Assembly: GCA_013399875.1 (NCBI GenBank)
Contig: VXAZ01008023.1
Coordinates: 597,957-661,956 of the forward strand
From: Gymnorhina tibicen
Lineage: Eukaryota; Chordata; Aves; Passeriformes; Artamidae
Direction of reading: 5' to 3'
DNA length: 64,000 bases
The notes beneath the pieces were generated by a model. That model was given only the letters and a program-made list of their open reading frames with translations. It was not told where the DNA came from and searched no databases. Shown piece after piece: positions 49,281 to 62,099 of this stretch. Position numbers and translations under genes: made by a program. Numbering within the stretch: the stretch's first letter is position 1; every line of letters begins with the position of its first letter.

Positions 49281-51122
49281 GAAAGTTGGCACCCACCTCC
49301 TCTCTATGTGCCTTTAATGAAAGTTCATGCAAACAGTGCTCTGAGAAAGCTATCAAAGTGTGGAGGGATCACCACAAAACAGAGCCCTCTGGAAGTCACC
49401 ACCTGCTTTCTGCAGCAAACTGCAATTACAGTAGTGGCTATGGTACAGACAGACAGCTTTCCTCCTGCAAAACACCTTCCCTTTGGAAAATGAGTTGAGT
49501 TGCCATAAGAACTGCTTTTTGGAGCTTTTTAAAATGACTGTAGGGGAGTCTAAGGCTGCCACATTCCTAACTATTTTCTTCAGGTCTCATGAGATGGACT
49601 GAATCAGGTCAATGTTGTTTTCATAAGGTGCAAAAAAGAACATTTTTCTGTTCCTTACACAATTTAGTCATAAAACTGACAAGAAACCTTTTGCAAAGGT
49701 TCATCCTGCAGGGTGTGTTATTATCAGTTTCTTGGTGAATTAAAATATGAAATATAAATTAAAATATAAAATATAACTTCAAAAAAAATCATTGTAGTAA
49801 TCAGTGCCTAATTTCCCATGAAACTCAGCTCCATAGAGTGGTGTAATTCCTGGTGGAGTGGCTTGGTAAGTTTGGTATATTTTCTTATACTTAGGATCAG
49901 TTCAGGAAATGCATAAATTAAATCTCCATTGTATACTGTGCAGTTATGTGAGGGAGTAGCATGGGCTGGAGTTGTAGGGCCAGACCTGAAGATGACCCAG
50001 CATTGGCTGTGCCTCACCCACAGGACACAGTCCCAAGGGGATGGTAACAGGGTCCATTGACACACCCCAACACAGCAAGTGATGAATCAGGGCCAGAGCA
50101 CAGGCAGGGCCTCCAACCAGGACTAAAAGGTGATGGAAGCAGAGATGGGGCTGGAGATTAGCACTGCTGCACCATCACTGGGACATGGGACAGGGACTGA
50201 AGGCCCTGGGGGACTGCAATGTGGTCCTGAGCGAGGTGGAGTGAGGTCCCAGAGAGGCTGGGATGGGACACTGCTGTTTCTGCCCTCAGGGCCCTGGCAG
50301 ATATATACTGGATGATTGCTTAAATTATGTGAGATAAAGAAGTGCCATAAATTTATTATTAGTAGTAATATTTATATCCCTGTACCACCTACACAGACTA
50401 ACAGACAATGACCTTTCCCAAGAGTAGTAGGAGAAGTGATATCTGAATGACGAAGGGTAGAAGACAAAAAAATATATGCATTTTCCCTGAGATTTTATCC
50501 ACGCAAGAATAAAATCAAGCTAATGTTTTCTTGGGTCAGGATATTTTTCAAGATATTGATTGTTGTCTTTAGATATGGTAATTTCACAATTATACAGAAA
50601 TCTACAGAATGTGATATAGCAAAATATGTCTAAAACAAAAGAGAATCTAATGAAGGCAGCTAGCTTTGCTGCATGGTGCAGATGTGGCCAAATACTTGCA
50701 TACATTTGGGCTATCTGAAAGTGGTATTTGATTTCACCCCGGTATCAAGCTACCACATAAAGTATCTGAAAGAAAAAGTCTTTCAAGCGTAGTGTATGAC
50801 CCCTTCAGCTCCTTTTAATGCATGGAAGATAGGAAAATACTTTCAGAAGGAAACTTTCTAAGTCATAAGACTTGTAAACATAACTCAAAATATAAAAGAA
50901 GATATCTGACACCTGGATCTGTTCAAGTTCACATTTTGAATTATCTCAGCACCACAAATTAATTGTGCATTTCTAAGATTGTTTTTGCACAGTTTATATG
51001 CCAGTGACCAAGACCATATCTACATTCTTCCTCCAAAGGCTAGGCTGAAGTTGGGTAGCACAAAACATTTTGCCAACCTTAAATATGGAGGTTTAAAATT
51101 ACCAAATGTAAAGCTCTAGCAA
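49281..51122. other. Unique sequence, no gene seen
   Basis: Contains a tandem 19-bp duplication (49739-49776) and a GC-richer patch (49970-50310). No domain was recognised in the short frames. Confidence 0.55.
49739..49776. repeat. Tandem duplication of a 19-bp AT-rich unit
   Basis: Units 49739-49757 and 49758-49776 differ at a single base (ATTAAAATATG versus ATTAAAATATA at the start). Simple local duplication. Confidence 0.92.
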
Positions 51123-51350
51123 TGGGCTTTTAATTTGGCTCAAGCTTTCAGAGTCTGGCAGGCTGATGAAGTGCAATTGCCATGGGTGAAAGCAGAGCAT
51201 CAATTAACAGACACATGCAAGGTTGGCACCTACCAAAAATTCACCCTGAAAGATTTAAAGACAAATAACTCAGTGATCAGACACACCTGGAAATCTTGGA
51301 ACAAACTTCACAGAGTTATGAAATTAAACCCACTAAAAACTTCCAGTTGA
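51123..51350 (+). other. Open frame that may be a non-LTR retrotransposon remnant
   Basis: A stop-free stretch of 71 codons from the ATG at 51135 reads with a Lys/Asn/Trp-rich C-terminal part (KFTLKDLKTNN, then TWKSWNKLH). That word order faintly resembles the connector region of L1/Tx1-type LINE polymerases. There are no flanking LINE features, so this is a weak impression and not an assignment. Confidence 0.2.
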
Positions 51351-54300
51351 GTATCTGGAACAATGCTACGTGGAGGCCAAGGAGGGAAATGATACTGTGT
51401 ATTACTTATTGTAAATAGCAGATTATTTATGGAGCAGATTTTAAATAAATTTCTAGTGATACAAAAGACAGTCAGTGTTACAGGTAAAGAGCACAATAGC
51501 CAGTCTGTTCCAAAAAACGTTCTCTGAAGACCCAAAGGGTCTGAATCAAAGATATTGATGTCTGTAAAAGTTTTTTCCATTTACTTCAAAGTGCTTGGAA
51601 TCGGACTAACAGCTTGAGAAGTCAGATTAAAGCCTTCACAGATGTACGAGGGTCTTTGGCTTTCCAGATGAGTTCAGTTTATATTTCAAGGCATTTTACC
51701 ATTGAGTAAAAGGTAAGAGTAAAAACAAATACTTACAAATACTTGGTGTTTGCCTTAAGATGATTCAGGATGTAAATATGTTTAAAAACACTAGATCAAG
51801 TCTGACTTTTTTTGAATATTTGAAGTGTCCTGTGAAGGCTTTGGGGTCACAAATAAAATTCCTTAACTAGAAATTAGCCAAATCTGCGAAGTGTGGAAAT
51901 AGTCCTCAGTGAAGTGAATAACTGCTCCCCAGCACTAGCTCTTGTGCATTTTAGTCATATCTTCTGAATAGTGTATTAGGAAAACTCTAGGAAATTAAAA
52001 TGTACTTTCAAAGAACATATTTATATGATCAATTTTCTTGTTATCAGAAGAAAGTTTATGTGGATGAATTCTTGAAAGGCAAGACCAAATGTAGAAAATA
52101 TCTATTCATGAAACTTCTTCATTATGAAAGACAATGCAATCTGTTACAGACACTGATATTTTTCAGAGTTTTTAGAATTGCTTTCTAATGGAGTCAGTAT
52201 TGCTTGGGCCTCAGTTCAATAAAGCACTTCAGAGTGTGTCAGCCTTAAGTTTGGCAGGGTTTATGTGCCAGTGACTTGATCTTAATCATTAGCCATGAAA
52301 TAAATGCTTAAATGCTTTGCTGGACAGTGATGTTTTTAAAGCACATTACACTGAAAGAAGCCCCAACAATACATCGTTTTCATACCGGTCTTCTCCCCTC
52401 TCGCTCTTACTGAAAAACTCTTCTGGTTTTCTTTTCTCAGTCTCTCTTCTTTTTAGATTGGCTGTATTCGCCAGTTCTCAGAGACCCAAAAAGGTTTTGA
52501 AGGACTCTGCACTAAAAAAGTCAGGGCCTCCACTGTCTTCCTTGAGTTACAGTGCTGTGACCTTTATTCCTTCCCAGCATTTTCACTGGCTTACAAACCA
52601 GTTCACATAAGTAACTAAATCACACTTTGTTTTTATGCTGTATCTAATTAAATGTATACATGTGCTTTTGTCTATGCTACAAGTTGTAAATTTGAGTTCA
52701 GGAAGAGCTACTCAGAGCTGAACCCACCAGGAATATGTTATATAAAAAAATAATTGGGACGGTTGTTTTAGTAATAATTTTAACCTAGTAATGCTATGTA
52801 TACAATACTGAAGATGAAATTCAGTCTATTAAATCTCTAGCAAATTCTGGATTGGCAGCACTGTTTGAAGTTTCTTAGTAAAACACATTATGCTTGAGAT
52901 GGTTTGAATTCTCTTTTGATGAATTGTTCTGAGCAGAGCCTCTTGGGGAAACTGAAGATGACAATTTAAGAGACATTTCAGACACAGATAAATCTGTCAG
53001 TTCCAAAGTAATTTTTCAGAGGGACAGAGACTTGTGGAAGGCTGGTATGTTATAGCTGAGAGTATGGAAGAGCAGAGCCCAGGTAGGCACAAACAGGTGC
53101 AGCCTTCTTGAAGTCAGGAAAAATACTCTGATTTGAACCAGCTGAGATCTTGCTATCTGTAGTTTGGCTTAGGAGACACAATTTGTTCTGGCCCAGAGAT
53201 TCAATTCTGACTTTGAAATAACTTTTTTCAGGGGTGGGGGTAGAAACCAGGTGTTGTTTCCAATAGAGCTTTGGATTTCATCTGTACTTGGTCATGCTGT
53301 ATTTTAGAATCTCTCTCTACCCTTTTCTTGGATAGGTCTAATAATTATTACTCTGAAATAAGAGGTGTTTTTTAATTCTTCTGTTTCTTTAGCTGCATAG
53401 GTATGGTATGATCTGTGTCTGTCTTTTATTCATAGGTCTGCTTCAGGAGAAGGGAGAAATGAAAGGAAGAATAAACATGGGGTAGGAGCAACAAAATAAA
53501 AGAATATTTAAATGATTTCAAATGGATTGTAAAGTGTTGAATCATAAAGGATTGGCAAAAAAGCCCTCTCCTCATGAGGTCTGGCTAATATTAGGAATTA
53601 TTGCCTCAAACGCTGCAGGTGTGGATCCATTTCTTTCATTACTAGCAAATGGGGTTGCAACTGCCTTTGACAATGTAAAAGCTGCACAATCCCCATGCCC
53701 CAGGGCAGACAATGATGTTGGTGAGATGCTGATTTTAGGATAGAAAATCACAATGGTTATATAGTAAACAGCACCTGGAAGTTTACTAATGATTTTTTCA
53801 ATTAACAGCAGCACTATGGTCTGATTATTCATGCATGCTTTCTATGAAAGGAAAGAAAAGAGGCAGATGTTGAAAAGAATCATCAGTTGAGGGACATTTT
53901 TAATTTTTTTTTTGTAACTGGAGGTAAAGCCTCCTTCCTGTTGTCACTACTTCTGATAATGATATGCCAAAACTAGTGAATTAGAAGTTTTAAAATTTTT
54001 TTTAATGTTTGGACTGTTCTGCTCTCCCATTAACTCCATATACTCACATGAAATGTGCATGAAAATGAACAAGTATGTGTATATGTGTGTATGAATCTTT
54101 ACACAGACTTTATTCTCTGCCTGTGGCTTGATATGTAGTTTTGGCATCCAAGTAAGAAAAAATAAAAAAATCCCGCCAAAAACTGCATGGCCATGCAGTT
54201 CTTCAGCTTTAACTACTGGATCTTCTATGATAACAATGGCTGGATCTCTCCCCTTAGAAGTCCACCAGGTGTGCACCTGCCAGGTTAGTTATTTTAGAGT

Positions 54301-57300
54301 GCTGAGATTTGAAAACACTCCACCATCTGCAGCATAAATTTAAAAGTACAGTAAGGCATACTGGTACCTCATATATTTTCTCTCTCTCTCTAGTCATCAT
54401 TTATTTTCACAGCTGTTCTCGACCCACTGCCAAGCAAAGACCTCTTCAATTTCTTTTCTATCGTATTGAGGCTTAGTCAGTATCTTAACAAAGAATGGGT
54501 GAGGCAATGTTCATAAAATACAAGCTCTCTTTTCCTTTAACCCTTTGTAAATTGCCACAACTAAACCTTTTGGAAGTCTCTGAAATGTTCTCATCTTTTC
54601 TCTGCAATAGGCTGTTGCACAATTATTCTTCCAGCACTTCTAGCCTGATATTGCAAATCCAAGAAATTATAGCAAGAAATTATTAGGAAACATCGGATAT
54701 TCACACTTTTATGTCAGGACTCAGCTCTTCTGGGGTTTTTTGGTCACTGATCTTGTGTTTATAAGGGCAGGTGAAACCATGCATGTTTTGTTCTTATCTC
54801 TGGTCAGGCGGCTTATACAAAAGTTGTGAAAGACCTTGCCATGGGGTGAAGTTGATAATATGGTGAATGTGAAGTTGGGTAAATTCATTTTCTGAACCAA
54901 GGCCAGGGCTGGACACATGTGCTGCTGTCTGTACAGACTCCTGGTTTGCCACAGATTAAAATTTCCGTGTTGCTTTTCTGATTAGTGTCCAGGAGAAGCA
55001 ACTGAGACTGAAGTTAAATTTTTTAATACTGGCTAAGTGATTGCTGGATATTTCAATCAACTTTGGTATCTTCTGAGATATCTGTAATGCTGGTTTACTG
55101 CTTCTAGTCTTGGAAACGAAGTTGTCTTGGACCTATCCAAAACCTAGCTGAGAAAGATGTCAGGCACAAGCCAAGGAATCACAGCAAACACTGGACCAGA
55201 ACAGGTTGATGAGCTGCAAGGCAGGATTCACCCCCATTACCCTGCTGAAAGAGCAGCAGTGTTGTGTTGTCCTGCTGAGCGGGACATGGGTCTGACCTGA
55301 AAAAGGACCTTCCTGTGTTCTGAATGTCCTTGGTTGGGCCATTATCTCTAATTGCTGAAACTCAGCCCAGGGAAAGGGCTGGTCTCATACAGGTAACACT
55401 ATGCTTTTTCTTCATGTTTTTGCATATAGATAGGAAAATCTTTTTTTAGATTTCTTAATCTCCTTACTTTAATGGACATTTATGCTCCCTAATTACTCTG
55501 GACTCCCTTGGGCTTTTCATTTCTTATTCAAATTAGGACACTTCACATTTTCAGGTTTAACTTTCACATGTGTTTGGAAAATACAAATATACACTTATAT
55601 ATGTAATCTGTTATCTGTCTATCTAAACCTACTCAGGGGCAATCTGAGACTATAAATGCCTCTCTGAGATATGTCTAGCAAATGAGGATGTCTGACATTG
55701 TTAATGAAGTCAGCTGTAATAGTTCATGTACACAAGTACTTGTCCAGTCACTTTACAGGTTCTTTCTCAGATAATTTGTGTGCTGTTCTGGCCAAGAGTG
55801 TCATGCTTTTATGAGCTGCATATAATACACATTGTGTCTGTCCAAGGACACAGTGCAGCATGAAAAAAGGTTGAATAGTATTAACATAGAGACATTGAAA
55901 CATCTAGATACTTAGACTTTCATTTACATAATCCAGTTAAACTGGAGATACGCACACACGTGTATATAGTATGGATAAAAAGAGTAAATAACAAACTTTA
56001 ATGGCTCAAAATTCAATTAAGACAAATGAAGTCACACAGATTTCAAGGCAGTTGTCTGAGTGCAGTGAATTGCCTCCTGGACTTTGGAAAATGGACCTTG
56101 TTTGTGCAGGGGCAGATGTACAAGAGGAGAAGGTGGTTGAGGGAAGCTGGACTCCATCCCGCTCCAGCCATCCACATGATGTGGTTGGCATCTTTTGTAG
56201 TCAGGTGAAGAGAAGGTGGGACTGTGGCTGTGTGGTTTTTGCCATGTCCAATTTTCCCCACATCAAGCGCCGGTTCCTTGCCAAACCGAGTACTTTCTCT
56301 GTCTTGTGAATCCCACTTGAATCCTTTAATTTTAAGCCTTTGAAATGCTGGATTTTCAAAATAATTTGTAATTGCTCTTTACCAGGTTAGATAAGATATG
56401 TTATTGTTATCAAGATATCAGATAAAAGACAAGTAATTGCAAATATCGTAGCAAATGAGACCTTTGAGACAAATTATTCTGTCTCTCAGATTCCTATGTC
56501 AAACCAAGTGTTTAGCAAGAGTACCACACACACTGCAGAAATGATTTTGTATTCCTGATGAGCATTACTTGGAATTGTCCTGGTCTGCCAAGAAAACTGT
56601 GGCTGACTTGGATTTTCTGACTTCTCATTGTTTTGCAGTTTTTTCTTAAGGGAAGATCCTGCAGTCAAAGAAGCTAATCTGAAGGAAGAGAGTCTGCAAT
56701 TTAAATAAAACAGAAATAGGATCTTCAGGATCTGCTAGGTGTGGAGAGACATCAAAGATGAAGCAAGCTATTACACTCTTAAACTACAGTGATTTAAGTC
56801 CATCAACATACTGATTCAATTGTGAGCTCCACAGAGGAGTGGAGCAATATGAACAGTGTGGCTTGTCCAGCTGGGGAAAGCTGTCTTTATGATTGGTGTA
56901 GAAAAATCAGGGATACTCTTTGGTGCTATTTTGAGGATCAACTCACAGTCTTTTAGCTGGTGAACAGAAAAGGGTATGAAAAAGGATATTTTAATAAGCT
57001 CAATTAAGCCTTTCTTATAGTACCACGCATAGAATTTGGAGTGTAAGAACACACTTTGCCACCTGTAACACTGAATTTTTTGTGTCTTGATCAATCAAAC
57101 CAGGACAGTGTTCTCTGGCCGTGAAAGGCATGGACCATTTGGGAACAGCTGTGCTTGATGTTGACCTAGAATAAATGTAAGACCAATAAGAGTGCAACTG
57201 CCTGTGCTTATATTTGCTGCCCTTGTGAATACTGTTGAAGTGTCTTTAAATTAGTTTGTTTCAGCTTGGGGCCTAATCCTGCCAAGCACATTTTTAGCAA

Positions 57301-58029
57301 GTGATCATGTGCCATCAGTGGGAATAAACCACAATAAACAGAATCTGAGTGTGCTCAGTGCCTCTGAAAACTGGACCATTTATTAACATATGGGGTTTTA
57401 GTTTGAGAGCATTTGAAAATTATGCTCACTGTTTCATTTCCTTTGGGGTTTTTTGCCATTGTTTTGGAAATTCTTACATCACAATATGCAAACAAACTGT
57501 AATATACCTGAACCATGGAAAGGGTACCAGTAATAACCAAATTCTCACTTTTATACCCCAAAGAATTGGAGAGGTCAGAAAGATAGTATTTGGGCTAACA
57601 AAACAGATGTTAAAATGTTACACTAAATAGAAAAGACTCTTCTGACTATCCTAAACTGTAATTTCAAAACTATTTTAAGATCTTTACTAACAGATGCAAG
57701 TGATTAAAATTACTAGAATGATATGCTTTCTGCTTTTGTGTTTCTGGTCATAATTATGTTCTCTCATATCAAGAGTAGACTCCACTTTACTGTCCTTGTT
57801 TAGTTCACCATTCATAGTCAGCCGACAGATTTACCCAGCAGAAAATACCAAATGGGAACAATGACAGCTGAGCCAAATACATTTGAAAAGAAATAGCAAT
57901 TTTCCTGTGTTCTGTGCTACCTGACAAATAGCACTTTGCTAAGCTGTGGAGTGGGAGAACACCATGGAGAGCAAAGTACGAAAGAAGAAGGTGGTAGTGA
58001 TGCTGTTGGTGTCACTCTTCTTCTGAGTC
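51351..58029. other. Unique sequence, no gene supported
   Basis: 6.7 kb of repeat-poor, AT-rich sequence. The most gene-like stretch is 53522-53832, where both strands are open (73 codons plus, 86 codons minus) without a recognised family. A frame at 56001-56309 (102 codons) also lacks a domain. Confidence 0.5.
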
Positions 58030-58400
58030 AGATCTGAACTTATGCCCCAGCCTTGTGTTAAGTAGTATGGTGCTGCTGAGATTGCTGTGTTTCAGCTGAG
58101 ATATCAAATAAAGGTCCCGACCCTGTTCTCATTAGAGATCCCTGGGTACTTGTTCTCATTAAAGATCTCCTGGCACTTTTCAAAAGGGAAAAAGTGTTAA
58201 CCCCAGTGTCTTGGCCAAATTCCAGCTTGGGTAATTACGTTCTGCCTACCTAAATTCCCTTGGCTGTTTCAATTCCATGTTATTTTTAATTTCCTCCCTA
58301 AACCTTTGTGTATTATTTTCATGTGTTGGGAGAAAACTTCCTCTGGCACCCTAGATTTGTTTGCATTTTTGAGGTAGAATTGAAATTTGTATATAGTATT
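58030..58400 (+). repeat. Fossil of an ancient vertebrate interspersed repeat
   Basis: The word order 'tgtgtttcagctgagat' (58087), 'aaaggtcccgaccctg' (58110), 'ctcattaaagatctcctggc' (58156), 'acttttcaaaag', 'gtgttaaccccagtgtcttg' (58195) and 'gccaaattcc' (58213) matches a repeat I know from fish and other vertebrates (pattern: aggtcctgac, cattaaaaatcccatggcac, gtgtaaccccggtgtcctgg, ccaaattcc). It is probably linked to an L2/CR1-clade LINE or a SINE with such a tail. The exact family and edges are unknown. The copy is heavily diverged, as expected of an insertion predating birds. It contains an extra tandem 27-bp duplication. Confidence 0.6.
58124..58177 (+). repeat. Tandem 27-bp duplication inside the ancient repeat
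   Basis: Units 58124-58150 and 58151-58177 both begin TGTTCTCATTA, continue with AGATC and end ACT or CACT. They match at about 22 of 27 positions. Other copies of this repeat, as I remember them, have one such segment, so the doubling is local to this lineage or locus. Confidence 0.88.
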
Positions 58401-61400
58401 GATAATTTGTTTAGTCTACAGAGGACTAAAAGTCTTATCATTTAATGCAAAATTATTTTTAGAATGTAATCTAAGTCTTTCATGTCTTGCAACGATCAGT
58501 TTTACACAATTATATCTTCTAAGAAAATACTTTTTCAGATGGATAGTTTGAAGGTACTGTTTACATTATTTTAATTGATGCTTTTTTAATCAAATGATGT
58601 AGTGTGTATTGAATATCAACACCCACAGAATATTGGAAGAATATTGAAAATGAAGACACCTTCAGCTTAGAAACCATTTGTTTATTCATTTTGTTATGAG
58701 CATGAGGAGACAGAACACAGAAAATGGGTGTGGAGAGAAGGGTACTGACATAGTGTGGTTTGAATGACCTGTTTGCAGAAAACCATTCTACAGAAAGAAC
58801 ACGAGCCCAACAGAAGATGTTAGTCCAATCACTTCCAGTCTTAATGGAAGATTCTCTGTAGTGGTATAGGCAATGGAACAAGAACCCACAGAGAATAAAA
58901 CAATTAGCATTAATCAAATATAAAAGGTGTAAGTCCTCTATGAGGTTCCAGCCTGTTAGAATATTAGAGACAAACCCAAGCTAGACTACTGAATAAAGTG
59001 TATACCTTCAAGTACCCACTCAAACACATTTCACAAGGTTCGAAAGAGCTGGTTTGGTATGCCCTTTCATGGGCAGAAGTCACTCACAGTTAAAAGTTAA
59101 ATTTTCTCAGTGATCCATCTTGAGATAACACAACCCCCAAAGGCTGGTGGTGATGCAGGGACTCTTGTCCTATCCAGTCCAGCTGTGTTTAGATTCAGTT
59201 TCACTGCTCAGGACTGGTAAATTTTGGCTCCCTGTACAATCAATGGAAACAGACGACTTCAGACAGACTACTGCAAATGCAGTTTGGGTCTCTGAACAAA
59301 CTCTTGCGACAAAGGACACAAGACACTTACACACATCTTTTCGGAATGAAGGTTGCAATATGTGTGTAGGAGCTGTTAAGCTTCTGGGAGATTTCCCATG
59401 CTAGTTATTTTTTGTTCAGGGAAGCACTTTTGTTTGTTTCTTGGTATTCCACTGTCATCATTGAGTTGCAATTCCGTAAGGAAAGGGATTCTGGCAGGAT
59501 GAGAAAAAGGGATTGTGGACTTGATCCCACCTGGTTTGGCCCAATATTTTAGTTTTGTGAAAGCTGACAGTGTTGAGTTGCTTCTTTGCGGAGCTCTACT
59601 TCTGCCCAAATGTTGAAACCTTTGGTGGGAAGAAATTGTTTCTGGGGTTTTTTTTAACCTGCTTTCAAGTGTGGAGGGTTTATTCGATACCTGGTTGTTT
59701 TTTAATTTGTGCTATTAACTTGATGTTTTACTGCTCTGTTTGCACAGATTCCTCTAATTTACACATTATTTTCATTATAATTTGTATCTGTTTTTTTAAA
59801 AAAACAACCTCACCAGAACCGTTGCCATGAAAATAAATTACAATTAGGAAGTCTATAATTACAATATTAGCCTGCAATTATTACTAAAAACTACAATATA
59901 GTACAGAACAGTAAAACAGGAACAAGAGTTGAATAACTCACACACTCCAACTTTGTTGAGTAACACTAAACAGTTCACTGTAAACTAAGAAATAACCAGA
60001 AATCCTGAGCCAAGGCTCCCATTTGGACTGAAGTCCCTGTTCTGGATAGTCCTGTTATGTGAGATCAGAGACTTTTTTGAGAACTTTACAAATAAGCGGG
60101 TCCTGGGAGAAGGGCGGGTGGAATGAGATGTCCTTGGTCTGAAACTCTCTGGTGTTAGTACCTAAAAATAACCACCATGGCAGGGACTGGAAGGACAGCT
60201 CCACCCAGGGCTGCTGGGAAGCTCCTCTTTGCTGCAGGGTGATGCAGAGGTAGGGACAGCAGCGCTGCATTTGAAGAGACAGCTTGTTCTTCTCTCTTTA
60301 AAGGGGCACCCTGAAATCCCACAAGGTGTGAAGAGGTGTGAACAAGATCCCACACCAGAGATGGTGTTTATGATAGCCACTACCATGTGACATTTAAGGT
60401 GATGGGCGATACCCACTGGGGTAGAGGATGAACATGTGACAGTCTTGATCTCATCTACCCCTAGAGCACTCTTCTGAAGTATAATTGAAGACAATGGGAA
60501 CACAGGACTAATTGTATAACTATTTTAGTCCCTACCTATTCATACTTCCCTGCTTTTTGAAGTCCCATTCAGCATCTTACAGATACAAAAGTCCTAAGTG
60601 ATTTACCTAAGTGTTCTTTTGGGTAGAAAATAGCAAACAGAAAACAAGGCTAAAGGTGTAACACAAATACTGATGCCTTGATTTCTGGCCAGCACTTCTC
60701 CCTGTTGTAAAGGGACATTATTTTTGCTGAAATGAGAGATTTTTGCTGAAATTAGATACACTCTATTGAGTTTTGCTAATTTTTCAAATAAATTAATTTG
60801 AAACAGAAATAACATTATACACTCCTTCTAAAACTGGTAGCAGGGAAGAGTACTGAGAGGTTCAAATTTCAGTTCCTCCTATTAAATTTTATTTTCCATT
60901 AATTTTCTGCAGTTTGAACGCTGTTCTTAATTTTTTTTCCTTTAAAAAAACAAAACCAGGGATTTAAAAAGCAAAGTATATAAAGAACTTTTCCAGCAAT
61001 TTTGTACTGCTGCATGATATACCTGTGCTGGGGCTGCTGCTTGTATCCTGAATACAGCCTGGTTTTTGGATGGCTTTGTCAATATGAGCTGAGACCTGTC
61101 CCAGTCCATCTTGACAGCAGGACCTGAGACATGTAGCTTAAAGCTTTCTTGAGTTTGTTTCAATTACAGGCACTGTTTTACATCTGCTTAACATAACTTA
61201 GAATGAGAACATATGTCTTGGAGCCACACATGGTACTACTTCAGATGTTTCTGTTACTTAGGAGGCAAGAAAAGTCATGATTTTTCTACCATCCTTATTA
61301 CTGAGGCAAATGCAATCTCAAGAACCAGTAAGAAAGTGCCATGGGGAAGTGGCATTTGATATCTGCGAGGAATATTCAAAGAATATTGTTGTTACCCTCT

Positions 61401-62099
61401 TGCCACAGGAACCAAATCTGACCACATCTAAAAAAGATGCAAATGGAACTTGCAGGGGATATAAACCCCTGGGTTTACCCATCAGCTCTTCCTATATGGA
61501 GATCAAAGACCTGTTTTTAGTTCTCCATTGTGCAAGGGCTCTATTTGTACAATGAGCCAAAATGAATGGAACCAGTATCCCGTTCTTGCAGAGTGGTCTC
61601 TCTTCAGGATCATGAATGGAAATGTTATTTACCTAGTCAGCTTCCCCCATTCTGGAAGTCCCATCTTTCATGCTGAGATAAATCCATTTTTCACAAAGTA
61701 GAAGACTTATTCCATGGGAGTGTCCACCTGGAACAGCTAAACCAGAATCGTTAATGTATAACAATTTCCAGGATCACAATCCCAGTTGGTTTATTCTCTG
61801 CACATACCACTTGACTCTTTGCTTTCTTGAAAGAGTAATTATTATGGAAAAAATTATTATTTGAGAACAGAGTATCTGAAAAAGGAAGAGAATTAGCATA
61901 ATATAGTAGAATAACATCCCTGACCAGACGAGCCCTAAGTGTCACAGCAAGTTCTTTGATCTGCTCCAAGAACACTGTAGCCACAAGCTTGCTTTTCCCC
62001 TCAAGACAGAAAGTTGAATCACAGTATTTCCCAAAATACTTTAATGAGCAAGAATTCCAAATTAAATTTAAAAACCCTGTAAGGACCCTACACTCCGAA
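58401..62099. other. Unique sequence, no gene seen
   Basis: No recognised repeat. Frames at 58561-58917 (minus), 60162-60503 (minus), 61277-61555 (plus) and 61751-62107 (minus) are up to 118 codons but show no domain. A GC-richer patch lies at 60090-60350. Confidence 0.55.
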
